63,381 nucleotides of DNA from Halothiobacillus sp. (GCA_020061705.1 JAGUXT010000016.1:1-63381); one strand, 5' to 3'; shown: positions 1-8,846, counted from the stretch's first letter. Made by a program: numbers and translations. Notes: a model not told the origin generated them from the sequence alone.

Positions 1-14
1 CAAGGCCGTCCCGA

Positions 15-160
15 CGCAACATCCATGTTGCGACAGGACTAAACAGGCCATCCATGGCCTGTTTACCTCACCTACGGCACTCCGTTCACGGCGACCCCAC
101 ACGGGGGGCAAATCCCCCGCTTTCAGCGAAAGCAGTAAACAAAACTGCGTTTTGTTTACT
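15..160. repeat. Cluster of short palindromes at the window start
   Basis: Five separate inverted repeats lie in 146 bases: 15-32 and 41-64, both with the central motif CATCCATG, then 104-118 (GGGGG/CCCCC), 119-133 (GCTTTC/GAAAGC) and 134-160 (12-bp arms AGTAAACAAAAC/GTTTTGTTTACT). The last three abut without a gap. No open reading frame of note is present. The architecture matches the cluster at 50835-51037, which also has a CATCCATG hairpin. The cluster may extend left of the window. Function unknown; it could act as a terminator or RNA-processing array, or be a repeat family. Confidence 0.75.
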
Positions 161-230
161 ATTGGAATAACGTAAACAAGTACTGAAATCATGGCAGTGC
201 GATTGAATTCGCAGCGAAAGGGGGTGGGGC

Positions 231-1595
231 ATGGTGTTTGTTTCAATCAATCCATTCAATGGCGAAGTGTTGGCGCACGTTGCGGGGCATACCCCGCAGG
301 AGATTGAGTACGCGCTGTCGCGCAGTGCGCGCATGGCTCCTGTCTGGCGTGAGGGTGGGTTTGCGCCGCGTGCGGCGTTGCTGCTTGAGGTGGCACGCTT
401 GTTGCGCGAGCGTCAGGGGATGTATGCCCGCTTGATGGCGTTGGAAATGGGCAAGCCGATGCGTGAAGGGCGTGCTGAGGTGTTGAAGTGCGCCTGGGTA
501 TGTGAATTTTATGCCGAGCAGGCTGCGACGCTGCTGGCGGATGAGGTCGTTGCCTCGGATGCGCGTTCCAGTCGGGTGATTTATGAACCGCTGGGCACGG
601 TGCTGGGTATCATGCCGTGGAACTTCCCGTTCTGGCAGGTGCTGCGTGCCGTTGCACCGATTGTGATGGCTGGAAATACATTCTTGCTTAAACATGCGTC
701 AAACGTGCCGCAATGTGCTTTGGCGCTGGATGCGCTGCTCCGTGATGCGGGCGCGCCTGAGGGTGTGTTCAGCACACTTCTGGTGGGCAGCGAGGCCGTG
801 CCGGCGCTGATTGATGATGTGCGTGTGCATGGTGTGACCTTGACCGGTAGCGAAACCGCCGGACGGCGGGTGGCGGCGCTGGCCGGGGCAGCATTGAAAC
901 CGGTGGTGATGGAGTTGGGCGGCTCGGACGCGTTTTTGGTCTTGGAGGATGCTGATCTTGAACTGGCACTGGACGGCGCAGTGCGTTCACGCTTTCAAAA
1001 TAACGGGCAAAGCTGCATCGCGGCGAAGCGTTTCATTGTGCATGAATCCCTGGCCGAGGATTTTGCGCAAGGTTTGGCGCTGCGTGTCGCGGCTTTGCGC
1101 GCGGGGGATCCAGTGGATGAAGACACCGAGATTGGCCCAATGGCGCGGCCAGATTTGCGTCAACAGGTCTTGGAACAGGTGCAGGCCAGCGTGCGCGATG
1201 GGGCGCGTGTGGTGCAGGGGGGTGTGGCCGTACCCGGAAGCTTTGCTGCCATGCAGGCCTGTGTGTTGATGGATGTTCGCCCCGGTATGGCGGCATTTGA
1301 TGAAGAGATTTTTGGGCCGGTGGCGGCAATCTGTGTGGCACAGGATGATCTGCACGCCCTGCGTCTGGCGAACGCCAGCCGTTTTGGTCTTGGCGCTAGT
1401 GTGTGGACGCGCGATGTGGCGCGTGGTGAGGCGCTGGCGCGTGCGTTGGAATGCGGCGCGGCGTTTGTGAACGGCATGGTGAAGAGCGACCCGCGCCTGC
1501 CGTTCGGTGGCTGCAAGGTGTCTGGATTGGGGCGTGAGCTTGGGGCTCAGGGTTTGCGGGCGTTTACCAATGTGAAGACGCTGTGGGTCGCTTGA
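231..1595 (+). CDS. NAD(P)-dependent succinate-semialdehyde dehydrogenase (Sad/GabD-like)
   Basis: Aldehyde dehydrogenase superfamily protein of 454 aa, likely oxidising succinate semialdehyde or a related aldehyde to the acid in the cytoplasm. The cofactor-domain signature MPWNFPFWQ is present. The general-base glutamate sits in VMELGGSDA (E228) and the catalytic cysteine in NNGQSC (C262). A C-terminal LPFGGCKVSGLGRE motif is typical of the family. The length is close to that of E. coli Sad (YneI) and shorter than GabD (about 480 aa). The ATG at 231 follows a purine-rich GGGGTGGGG stretch. A GTG-started exporter gene lies 16 bp downstream, so the two may be co-transcribed. The exact aldehyde substrate cannot be told from sequence. 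Confidence 0.88.
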   Translation: MVFVSINPFNGEVLAHVAGHTPQEIEYALSRSARMAPVWREGGFAPRAALLLEVARLLRERQGMYARLMALEMGKPMREGRAEVLKCAWVCEFYAEQAATLLADEVVASDARSSRVIYEPLGTVLGIMPWNFPFWQVLRAVAPIVMAGNTFLLKHASNVPQCALALDALLRDAGAPEGVFSTLLVGSEAVPALIDDVRVHGVTLTGSETAGRRVAALAGAALKPVVMELGGSDAFLVLEDADLELALDGAVRSRFQNNGQSCIAAKRFIVHESLAEDFAQGLALRVAALRAGDPVDEDTEIGPMARPDLRQQVLEQVQASVRDGARVVQGGVAVPGSFAAMQACVLMDVRPGMAAFDEEIFGPVAAICVAQDDLHALRLANASRFGLGASVWTRDVARGEALARALECGAAFVNGMVKSDPRLPFGGCKVSGLGRELGAQGLRAFTNVKTLWVA

Positions 1596-1611
1596 AGCGG
1601 ATGATTTTGGC

Positions 1612-2517
1612 GTGACGCAGCCCAGCAGTGCCCGCCTGGGGTTTGCCTATGTCGCTGTGGTGCTGATTTGGGCAACTACGCCCCTGGGGATTCAGTGGAG
1701 CGGGGCAGGGGGTGGTTTTTTATTTGGCGTGACGGCGCGTATGGTGTTGGGGGCGCTGCTGGCTCTGCCTGTGTTGTGGTTGTTGGGGCAACGCATGTCA
1801 TTTGCACCGCGTGCGTTGATGGCTTACGCAGCGGGTAGTCTGGCGATATTTGGCGGCATGTTGGGTACGTATTGGGCCGCGCAACATTTGGCCAGTGGCA
1901 TGGTATCGGTGATGTTTGGCACGGCACCTTTGTTTACCAGCTTGTTGGCGGCCTGGGTGTTGGGTGAGCGCACGCTGAATGGCTACTGGTTGGGCGGTTT
2001 GCTATTGGCGTTTGCCGGGCTGGGGCTGATTTTTCATGAACAGATTAGCCTGGAGGGTGTCGGAGCCTGGGCAGTGGCGATAATGCTGTGCAGCGCATTT
2101 ATTCATGCGCTGAGCACGGTGCTGGTGAAAAAAGTCAACGCGCCGATTTCGGGTAGTGTGACTAGTGTCGGTGCTCTGTGGTTTTCGGCAGTGTTGTATC
2201 TGCTGGCTTGGCTGGTGTTTGCGCCTGAGGGTGATTATTGGCCGAAGGAGGTCAGCGGGCGTGCTTGGGGTGCAATTGTGTATCTTGCCGTGTTTGGCTC
2301 GGTGTTCGGCTTTATGTTGTTTTTCTTTGCACTGCGCCATTTGCCTGCATCGTTGATGGGTTTGGTGACTTTGCTCACACCGGTGTTGGCTTTGTGGTTG
2401 GGCTGGTGGTTTGAGGGTGAGGTATTGTCGCTGGCAGCGATGCTGGGAACCCTGCTGGTGCTGGGCGGTTTGGCTTGGGCGCAGTGGGGTGCAATGCTGC
2501 GCAGACATTCAATGTAG
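1612..2517 (+). CDS. EamA/DMT-family inner-membrane transporter
   Basis: A 301-aa hydrophobic protein with about ten predicted membrane segments in two homologous halves, the typical EamA (drug/metabolite transporter, RhaT/YdcZ-like) layout. The N-terminus reads LGFAYVAVVLIWATTPLGIQW, the usual start of the first EamA repeat, and the second repeat begins near residue 150. Members export amino acids, purines or other small metabolites; the substrate is not predictable here. The start is a GTG at 1612, 16 bp after the dehydrogenase stop, with only a weak ribosome binding site. Confidence 0.88.
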   Translation: MTQPSSARLGFAYVAVVLIWATTPLGIQWSGAGGGFLFGVTARMVLGALLALPVLWLLGQRMSFAPRALMAYAAGSLAIFGGMLGTYWAAQHLASGMVSVMFGTAPLFTSLLAAWVLGERTLNGYWLGGLLLAFAGLGLIFHEQISLEGVGAWAVAIMLCSAFIHALSTVLVKKVNAPISGSVTSVGALWFSAVLYLLAWLVFAPEGDYWPKEVSGRAWGAIVYLAVFGSVFGFMLFFFALRHLPASLMGLVTLLTPVLALWLGWWFEGEVLSLAAMLGTLLVLGGLAWAQWGAMLRRHSM

Positions 2518-2579
2518 CTGTTAGTCTGTTGCAGTAACAAAAGCGGTTTTGGCTTTGAGCAAGTCGGGGAATGGGCGTG

Positions 2580-3956
2580 ATGGATAACATACAAACTTTG
2601 GTCATTGGAGCCGGTATTTCGGGTTTGAGCACCGCGTTTTTCCTGCAACAGCAGGGGCATCGTGTCGCGGTGCTGGAGGCGAGCGGGCGAGCCGGAGGCA
2701 ATGTGCAAACCTTGATGCACGAGGGTTTTCTGCTGGAAGCGGGGCCGAATACCTTGCTGGACAATGATCCGGCGATTGCTGCTTTGATTGATGGTTTGGA
2801 CTTGCGTGCCGAGGTGCGCGAGGCCAATGCCGAAGCCAATCGGCGTTATGTGGTGCGTGATGGCCAGGCTGTGCAGCTTCCCGGTTCGCCGCCAGCGTTT
2901 TTGACCACGAAGCTGTTTTCGCCTGCCGCGAAATTCCGTTTGCTTGCCGAGCCATTTATCGGACGCGCGAAGCACGAAGAAAGTGTGGCCGAATTTGTGC
3001 GTCGTCGTTTGGGGCAGGAATTTTTGGACTGGGCGATTGATCCTTTCGTCTCTGGCGTATATGCCGGTGATCCGGCGCGCCTGTCCGTGCAGGCTGCCAC
3101 GGCCAAGGTGTATGCACTGGAGCGCGATCATGGTTCACTGATTGTCGGGGCGCTCAAAAAAGCATTCAAGGCGCGCAAGGCAGAGGTGCAGACTACGCCG
3201 GTAGGGCATATGTTCTCGTTTGATCGCGGTTTGGGACAGTTGATTGATGCCCTGGCCACGCGAATGGGCGCTGCGTTGCACGTGAATACGGCGGTGCAGG
3301 GTTTGCAGCACACGCATGACGGCTGGCAGGTGAATACTTCGCAAGGGGCGTTCGTGGCGCAGAATGTGGTTTTGGCCGTGCCCGCTGAGGTATGCGCTGC
3401 TTTGCTTGAGCCATTTTTAGGTGTGCGCGTGCAGCCGCTGCGCGAGATTCCCTACCCGCCCGTCATGTCGGTAGCCTTGGGTTTTCGGCGTGAGGATGTA
3501 GCACATGCGCTGGACGGCTTTGGTGTATTGATCCCGGCCAAGGAGCGCGTTACCACCTTGGGTGCGCTGTTTTCCAGCACGCTCTTCCCCGGACGTGCCC
3601 CCGACGGACAAGTGTTGCTGACGGTGTTTATCGGCGGACGACGGCATGAGAATGTGGGTGAGTGGACGGAAGAAGCTATTGTGGCGCGAGTGTTGGCTGA
3701 TCTGGCACCGATTCTTGGGCTGCGATCTGCGCCGCTGATGACGCATGTACAGCGCTGGCCGCGCGCCATCCCGCAGTATGAGCTGGGGCATCTCGAATAC
3801 ATTGCTGCTTTGGATGAGGCCACGCAGCATCTCGCTGGCTTGGTGACACGAGCCAACTGGCGTGATGGCGTGTCGGTTTCTGATGCCATTCGCAACGGTT
3901 TGGCACATGCGGCTACGCTGCAACATTCTTCTGCACAAGCACGTCAGATTGGCTAG
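2580..3956 (+). CDS. hemG: Protoporphyrinogen oxidase, oxygen-dependent HemY type
   Basis: FAD-dependent oxidase of about 458 aa that converts protoporphyrinogen IX to protoporphyrin IX, the penultimate step of heme synthesis. The N-terminus carries the Rossmann motif VIGAGISGLSTAFFL, followed by the acidic ribose-binding end (VLEASGRAGGNVQT). The C-terminus (RANWRDGVSVSDAIRNG) is the FAD-closing segment of the amine-oxidase/PPO family. This is the HemY type, not the flavodoxin-like HemG of E. coli; family convention still often gives the symbol hemG. Two in-frame ATGs exist, at 2571 and 2580. I chose 2580 because GGGGA at 2566-2570 then has a 9-base spacing. No other heme gene is nearby. Confidence 0.9.
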   Translation: MDNIQTLVIGAGISGLSTAFFLQQQGHRVAVLEASGRAGGNVQTLMHEGFLLEAGPNTLLDNDPAIAALIDGLDLRAEVREANAEANRRYVVRDGQAVQLPGSPPAFLTTKLFSPAAKFRLLAEPFIGRAKHEESVAEFVRRRLGQEFLDWAIDPFVSGVYAGDPARLSVQAATAKVYALERDHGSLIVGALKKAFKARKAEVQTTPVGHMFSFDRGLGQLIDALATRMGAALHVNTAVQGLQHTHDGWQVNTSQGAFVAQNVVLAVPAEVCAALLEPFLGVRVQPLREIPYPPVMSVALGFRREDVAHALDGFGVLIPAKERVTTLGALFSSTLFPGRAPDGQVLLTVFIGGRRHENVGEWTEEAIVARVLADLAPILGLRSAPLMTHVQRWPRAIPQYELGHLEYIAALDEATQHLAGLVTRANWRDGVSVSDAIRNGLAHAATLQHSSAQARQIG

Positions 3957-3989
3957 ACTAGTCTTTAATTTTTCTGAGTTTGCTGTGCC

Positions 3990-5141
3990 ATGAGTCAACG
4001 CCTAAACCTTGAAGAGTTCACTGCCATGGTGCAGGAGCTTTCGCCTGCCGAAATGGCCAAGTTGCCACTGGATATCATGCCGGAAACGATTCCGACCCAG
4101 ATGATTCGTAACGCCCCGGCTCCCATGCGTGCAGTGTTGGAAAAAATGGCCTTCGCTGCCAGCCAGGCCGAATTACGCGCAGTGCAGCGTATGGATCAGG
4201 CATTGGGCGCGACCGTGCTTCAGGCGATGGATAAAGCGCGTGGCTATGAGGCTGACATTGCAATTGCGCGTTTGAAGCACCGTATGGAGGATCTGAAACC
4301 CACTTTGGATCGTTGGCGAAATGAAAAAATTTCGCATCATTCCATGGCGCAATCCATGTTGACTCTGCGAGAAGAGGTGCGGGAGTTGCAGGCAGAGCGG
4401 GCGCGTCAGGCGCGCGCAGAAGTGGTGCTGATCCAAGCCTTGCAGAATCCGGGTGGGTTTGCTGAGCGCCTTCGCCAAGCCTTGGACGGTATTCGCAGCG
4501 TATCGAATAAGGTCGACCAGAGTTTGGGCGAATATCTGGTCTTACAGCTTGAGGTTTCTTCCGCCGATATGGCCGAGAAGCGTACGCAAATCAGCGAAGC
4601 AGACAAGGTGCGCGCAGCTCTTTTTGAGGAGCTGGCGCATCTTGAGGAACAGGTGAAGGCCCCAAGTAGCTGGATGGCGCGCCTGATCCCATGGAATTCG
4701 AGCAAAAAAGAGGATTTTTTACGCCAACAAATTAGCGATTTGTATCAACGGGTCATGAATGAGGAGTGGGTAATGGCTGAGTCGCAACTAATCCGCTGGT
4801 TGGATGTGATTGTCGATGCCAGTCTGTACGGCAATTCAGATGCAGGGCAAAACACCTTGCGCTCGGCGCGGCTCAACCTATTCTTCTTGCTTAATGCGTT
4901 TTGTGAGCAACAAGAAGCCGCAGCAAAGAAAATTGCACGTAACCCCTTTGTTCAGACGGATCCCAGGCAAGCGATTGAATACATGCTGATTTCAGAGCGA
5001 TTTATTCTGGACTACTTTGCCAAGAAGCGCGCAGAGGTTATTGAATGGCTGGGCAATGCGGCGGACACCCGTCTCAAAACCCTTGAGGGGCTCGAAGAAA
5101 ACCTGGTTATAGAAATGAAGCGCAATTTGCGTAACCGTTAA
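3990..5141 (+). CDS. Uncharacterised coiled-coil protein (383 aa)
   Basis: I do not recognise this family. The protein is soluble, without signal peptide or membrane segments. It is rich in Glu, Gln, Arg and Ala with heptad-like stretches around residues 100-150 and 190-230, suggesting coiled coils. A short hydrophobic, Trp-containing patch (SSWMARLIPWNSSKKEDF, near residue 230) separates the helical first half from a helical C-terminal half. The ATG at 3990 lies 33 bp after the hemG stop, so read-through from hemG is possible. It converges on hslR with only 6 bp between the stop codons. Composition matches its neighbours, so recent transfer is not indicated. Confidence 0.75.
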   Translation: MSQRLNLEEFTAMVQELSPAEMAKLPLDIMPETIPTQMIRNAPAPMRAVLEKMAFAASQAELRAVQRMDQALGATVLQAMDKARGYEADIAIARLKHRMEDLKPTLDRWRNEKISHHSMAQSMLTLREEVRELQAERARQARAEVVLIQALQNPGGFAERLRQALDGIRSVSNKVDQSLGEYLVLQLEVSSADMAEKRTQISEADKVRAALFEELAHLEEQVKAPSSWMARLIPWNSSKKEDFLRQQISDLYQRVMNEEWVMAESQLIRWLDVIVDASLYGNSDAGQNTLRSARLNLFFLLNAFCEQQEAAAKKIARNPFVQTDPRQAIEYMLISERFILDYFAKKRAEVIEWLGNAADTRLKTLEGLEENLVIEMKRNLRNR

Positions 5142-5147
5142 GTTTTT

Positions 5148-5549
5148 TTATGATTTCCCCCTCAGGCGGCGCAACAATTCGCGGGCGTGACTGTTGGGAC
5201 GTTGGTGACTGTGCTCAATGGTGTTGAGCTTGCGCAATTCTTGCTCATGCAGCCGGCGAGCTTGGCTCGTGCTGTCTTCTCTGTAGAGTGCTTCCGCCTC
5301 AGAAGCCGGGCGGCGCTTTTCGTTGAGGCCGAGGACGTGGATGCACCAAACTTCACCGGCGCGGCTTATGTGCAGGATGTCGTCGGGTTTGACGCGCGAG
5401 GCGGCCTTGGCGGCATGGTCATTGAGCTTGATTTTTCCACCTTCAATGGCCTCCTTGGCAAGGCTGCGGGTTTTGTAAAAGCGTGCGGCCCAAAGCCACG
5501 TGTCGAGGCGTTGCCAGAATTGAGGTAGTTCGGATAATTGTTCTTTCAT
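5148..5549 (-). CDS. hslR: Ribosome-associated heat shock protein Hsp15 (S4 domain)
   Basis: Small basic RNA-binding protein of 133 aa. The S4 domain is near the N-terminus (RLDTWLWAARFYKTRSLA, then the GGKIKLNDHAAK loop), followed by a basic tail ending RELLRRLRGKS. Hsp15 binds free 50S subunits carrying a stalled nascent chain and helps recycle them after heat shock. Length equals that of the E. coli protein (133 aa). It stands just downstream of the minE terminator and is probably transcribed separately. Confidence 0.92.
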   Translation of the reverse strand: MKEQLSELPQFWQRLDTWLWAARFYKTRSLAKEAIEGGKIKLNDHAAKAASRVKPDDILHISRAGEVWCIHVLGLNEKRRPASEAEALYREDSTSQARRLHEQELRKLNTIEHSHQRPNSHARELLRRLRGKS

Positions 5550-5580
5550 TGGGGTCTAACTGACGCGTTAAGTCGTTCAC

Positions 5581-5609
5581 AAAAAAGGCGCTGAAATACT
5601 CAGCGCCTT
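5581..5609 (-). terminator. Intrinsic terminator of the zapD-minCDE operon
   Basis: Read on the minus strand: AAGGCGCTGA, a 5-base loop and TCAGCGCCTT, then a run of T (arms 5585-5594 and 5600-5609). It follows the minE stop by about 25 bp, before hslR. Confidence 0.9.
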
Positions 5610-5632
5610 GGATGTTGAATCATGACTTGGAG

Positions 5633-5899
5633 TTACTCTTTGGCAACCTGATCCGGCAGGACAATGTTGAGTTCCAGCACATCCACGTCGCCATCGCGGT
5701 CGAGTTTGACCTTGACCGCATCATCGCCAATTTGCACATAGCGGCGAATCACGTCCAACAACTCCTTTTCCAGCTTGGGGAGGAATTCGTGACTGGGGCG
5801 GTTTTGCGCACGCTCATGTGCAATGATGATCTGCAAACGCTCTTTGGCGAGCTTGGCGGTGTTTTCTTTTTTGCCACGGAAAAAATTGAGCAAGCCCAT
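5633..5899 (-). CDS. minE: Cell division topological specificity factor MinE
   Basis: An 88-aa protein that stimulates the MinD ATPase and drives pole-to-pole oscillation of MinCD. The N-terminal amphipathic segment (GLLNFFRGKKENTA) is the membrane-targeting helix. The anti-MinCD segment AKERLQIIIAHER is intact at about residues 18-30. The C-terminal topological-specificity domain is complete. It starts 3 bp after the minD stop and ends at a strong terminator, so it is the last gene of zapD-minC-minD-minE. Confidence 0.97.
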   Translation of the reverse strand: MGLLNFFRGKKENTAKLAKERLQIIIAHERAQNRPSHEFLPKLEKELLDVIRRYVQIGDDAVKVKLDRDGDVDVLELNIVLPDQVAKE

Positions 5900-5902
5900 G
5901 AT

Positions 5903-6715
5903 TTAATTCCCAAATAAGCGGCTGAAAAAGCCTTTTTTCTCGACGGTAAGGAAGCGCAGGGGGCGCTCTTCACCAAGTAGGCGGGCGATGGCATCAGCAT
6001 ACGCCTGACCGGCATCCGACTCCTGATCGAGAATGACTGGCTGCCCGGAGTTGGAGGCGTTAAGCACGGCGGGCGACTCAGGAATCACACCGAGCAAGGG
6101 TACGGCAAGAATTTCCATCATGTCTTCAATGCTCATCATTTCACCTGCTTCAGCGCGCGCAGGGGCGTAGCGCGTGACCAAAAGATGCTGTTTGATGCTG
6201 GGCATATTGTTGACTGCCCGATACGATTTGCTGGCCAGCAGGCCGAGCATGCGGTCAGCATCCCGTACCGAGGATACTTCCGGATTCGATACCACAATGG
6301 CTTCATCAGCAAAGTACATTGCCAGTTGTGCACCTTTTTCGATACCTGCAGGCGAATCGCAGACGATGAAATCGAAACCATCATCCTTGAGACCGTCCAG
6401 CACTTTTTTCACACCTTCTTCAGTCAGTGCATCCTTGTCCTTGGTTTGAGACGCGGCCAGCACGTACAGGTTGCCAATGCGCTTGTCCTTGATCAAGGCT
6501 TGCGTCAAATTGGCTTCACCTTGCACTACATTCACGAAGTCATAAACCACGCGGCGCTCGACACCCATGATGAGGTCAAGATTGCGCAGACCCACATCAA
6601 AGTCGATGACGGCAACTTTGTGTCCGCGCTGAGCGAGGCCGGTGGCAATCGAGGCACTTGTGGTGGTTTTACCCACGCCGCCCTTGCCGGAGGTTATGAC
6701 GAGAATTTTAGACAC
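5903..6715 (-). CDS. minD: Septum site-determining ATPase MinD
   Basis: A 270-aa ParA/MinD-family ATPase that recruits MinC to the membrane. The deviant Walker A motif GKGGVGKT is at residues 10-17. The C-terminus ends KKGFFSRLFGN, a typical amphipathic membrane-targeting sequence. Length equals that of E. coli MinD. It sits between minC (38 bp upstream) and minE (3 bp downstream). Confidence 0.98.
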   Translation of the reverse strand: MSKILVITSGKGGVGKTTTSASIATGLAQRGHKVAVIDFDVGLRNLDLIMGVERRVVYDFVNVVQGEANLTQALIKDKRIGNLYVLAASQTKDKDALTEEGVKKVLDGLKDDGFDFIVCDSPAGIEKGAQLAMYFADEAIVVSNPEVSSVRDADRMLGLLASKSYRAVNNMPSIKQHLLVTRYAPARAEAGEMMSIEDMMEILAVPLLGVIPESPAVLNASNSGQPVILDQESDAGQAYADAIARLLGEERPLRFLTVEKKGFFSRLFGN

Positions 6716-6753
6716 GTTGGAATCCTCATTGGAGCGTGAAAAAACACTTTCGA

Positions 6754-7548
6754 TTAAACAAAACCGAAAGCGCGAATAATTAACTTGTCTTGCTGGATTT
6801 CGATGACAGCAGCCTTGCCAATCAAGTCAGGCTCAATGCTATCGCGGGTGCGGTAAATACCGTTGATTGACACCAGTTCGGCATCAAGATTCTGGCACCA
6901 AATACGCGCATCCTTGCGGCCACGAGCCCCGGCCAGTGCGCGTCCGCGCAGGGTACCGTAAATATGGATGTCACCATCTGCAATGACCTCCGAGCCTTCG
7001 TTCACCGAGGCCTCAATAATCAAATCGCCACCACGTGCATATAGCTGCTGCCCGGCGCGCACTGTTTGGCGCATCACCATATTGCTGGCGCAATCGGCTT
7101 GCACTTCACTTGGCGCTTCACTCGGAGTGGTTTCGGCTGGTTTGGCAGGTGCGGCATCCTGTGTGGGCGCGAGCTGAGGCTCTGCGCCCGGTGCCTGGTT
7201 AGCTGCGGGGAATAAGGCCAGACGTGCGCGTGCGGCAGCGTTGCGTTGTGCCTCGCTACCACCGCTGATGCCAACGATTGTCAGGCCGTGATTGTCCAAA
7301 AGGCTCACCAAGGCAGGGAAGTCGATGACTTTGAATCCGTCTTCAAGCGGTGCAAGATCGAGCACAGTAGGCGTGTTTTTGAAAAGATTGGGTGCTTGCG
7401 CCATGTGGTCCTTCAGGCGCAACGCGAGTTGCACAATGCTGGGATTGTGCAACTCAAAAATCATTAGGTTGTGCGCGCGGCGCTTGAGTACAAAGTGATT
7501 TTTTGCGGCGGTATCGCCGTCATCTGTGGGATGTGGGGAAGCATTCAT
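6754..7548 (-). CDS. minC: Septum site-determining protein MinC
   Basis: FtsZ assembly inhibitor of about 264 aa. The N-terminal domain spans about residues 1-115. A Pro/Ala/Glu-rich linker (near residues 125-155) leads to the C-terminal beta-helical domain (DGDIHIYGTLRGRALAGA), which binds MinD. The ATG at 7548 is preferred over the TTG three codons upstream because ATG and the zapD stop share the bases ATGA, a translational-coupling overlap. The linker is somewhat longer than in E. coli (whole protein 231 aa there). Confidence 0.95.
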   Translation of the reverse strand: MNASPHPTDDGDTAAKNHFVLKRRAHNLMIFELHNPSIVQLALRLKDHMAQAPNLFKNTPTVLDLAPLEDGFKVIDFPALVSLLDNHGLTIVGISGGSEAQRNAAARARLALFPAANQAPGAEPQLAPTQDAAPAKPAETTPSEAPSEVQADCASNMVMRQTVRAGQQLYARGGDLIIEASVNEGSEVIADGDIHIYGTLRGRALAGARGRKDARIWCQNLDAELVSINGIYRTRDSIEPDLIGKAAVIEIQQDKLIIRAFGFV

Positions 7549-8327
7549 AGGGCGCAACTGGCAAGTTTGAAGTCAATGTTTTCGCTGCTTTGGCGCGTTC
7601 GGCCTTCGTCGGAGTCAAGCTCCAACTCAAGGAATCGGATCGAGAAACGCTGTTTCCCAGCGCTAACCTCGGGGAAGTAACCCACATCTTCGGGTAGAAA
7701 AACGCGCAGTATTTGCGCGGGCATGTTTGGTGCGAGGGCTTGTTGGTAGAAGCCACCTTCAGCGTGTTGCGCGATTGGAACGGCGCTTTCTCGTACAAGG
7801 TTGAGAATGAGGTCTATGCCTTCGTTGACGAGAGCAAAAGGACTTAACCAGATGATGAGCATATCGCGGCGCACATCGGCGGGAAGGCGTAGCCAATAGT
7901 GCAACATGGGTAGGTCAAATTCGCATAGTCCGCCGGAAATCTTGCTGCGTTGTTGAATAGCGGCGAGAAACTCGTGGTTTTTAATCGCGGCACCAATCGG
8001 GCCATTAATGTCGTGCAGACGGCGAATTAGGGCTTTCTGTTGGTCCAGTACATCGGCAAGCTTGTACGCATCTACGCCGGGTGCTTGTTGCAGTGCACTC
8101 AAGCTGGCATTTTGGCGCTCAAGCTCTTTCATCAGTTCGCGTTTTAAATCAAAACGTCCGGTGACTTCGCTTAATTCCAATAGGGTTAAAACGGCGGCTT
8201 CAGCGTCGTATTGTGTGGATGCTGAGAGAAAGTGTTGCGCACGACGAAAAAGCTCGCTGACGCGAAAAAACGCGCGCATACGTTCATTAAGGGGGTGTTC
8301 GAAGACGTTGAGTGCCGTCATGTTCAT
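7545..8327 (-). CDS. zapD: Cell division protein ZapD (FtsZ-bundling, DUF1342)
   Basis: A 260-aa protein of the ZapD/YacF family, which cross-links FtsZ filaments. Family features include an N-terminal FEHPLNERMRAFFRVSELF segment, the long helical first half and a beta-sheet C-terminal half (LRVFLPEDVGYFPEVSAGK). Length is close to E. coli ZapD (247 aa). In E. coli zapD lies between coaE and yacG; here it is the first gene of the min operon and overlaps minC by 4 bp (ATGA), so a positive and a negative FtsZ regulator are translationally coupled. Confidence 0.92.
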   Translation of the reverse strand: MNMTALNVFEHPLNERMRAFFRVSELFRRAQHFLSASTQYDAEAAVLTLLELSEVTGRFDLKRELMKELERQNASLSALQQAPGVDAYKLADVLDQQKALIRRLHDINGPIGAAIKNHEFLAAIQQRSKISGGLCEFDLPMLHYWLRLPADVRRDMLIIWLSPFALVNEGIDLILNLVRESAVPIAQHAEGGFYQQALAPNMPAQILRVFLPEDVGYFPEVSAGKQRFSIRFLELELDSDEGRTRQSSENIDFKLASCAL

Positions 8328-8429
8328 CTAGCTGTACACAATTCGTCGCATTCTGCGCTAAAACACTTCTCAAATACAATGTGCTTGGTTGATATACTCA
8401 GCAAATAGCTTGATTCCAGGTGAATGAAT

Positions 8430-8846
8430 ATGCGCGGTTTACGTGGTGATGTGCGCCTTGCGGGCGTACTGTCGTGTGTGGCGTTGCTTGCGGGTTGCGC
8501 CACGGATGCGCCGGTGCGTGAGGGGGCTGTTGTGGTCAAAAAGGATGTGCCAGTGCAGGCGAGCAATGGTATTGGCATGGGGCGGGTCGAGGCCGTGCGC
8601 GAAGTTGCGATGGTGGACAAGGCTCAGCCATACAGGCGTAGTGTCGAACGCAGTGCTGCTGCGGATGGATTATCGCAAACGATGATCGGAATGCTTTCGC
8701 CCAAGCAAATGGGGCTGGAAGTGTTTGTACGCTTGGATAGCGGGGCGGACGTGACCGTGGTGCAGGCGGCAGATGTCGCCTTTCGTCCGGGAGATCGAGT
8801 GCGCGTAATGCAAGGGCATGATGGTGCAACCCGCGTGACTTATTGA
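8430..8846 (+). CDS. Small outer-membrane lipoprotein, SlyB/PcP-like tail
   Basis: A protein of about 138 aa with a lipoprotein signal peptide ending in the lipobox LLAGC. The mature part is short, with a C-terminal region (GLEVFVRLDSGADVTVVQ, then FRPGDRVRVMQGHDGATRV) resembling the end of SlyB/PcP-type lipoproteins; the Gly-rich membrane-spanning middle typical of SlyB is missing. The ATG at 8430 has AGG at 8418-8420 with 9-base spacing; another ATG at 8424 is closer. It is divergent from zapD. Function unknown. Confidence 0.75.
   Translation: MRGLRGDVRLAGVLSCVALLAGCATDAPVREGAVVVKKDVPVQASNGIGMGRVEAVREVAMVDKAQPYRRSVERSAAADGLSQTMIGMLSPKQMGLEVFVRLDSGADVTVVQAADVAFRPGDRVRVMQGHDGATRVTY

Noticed and set aside
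15-160. CRISPR array
   Set aside because: The repeats are different palindromes without regular direct repeats or spacers; the same holds for 50835-51037, and no cas genes are present.
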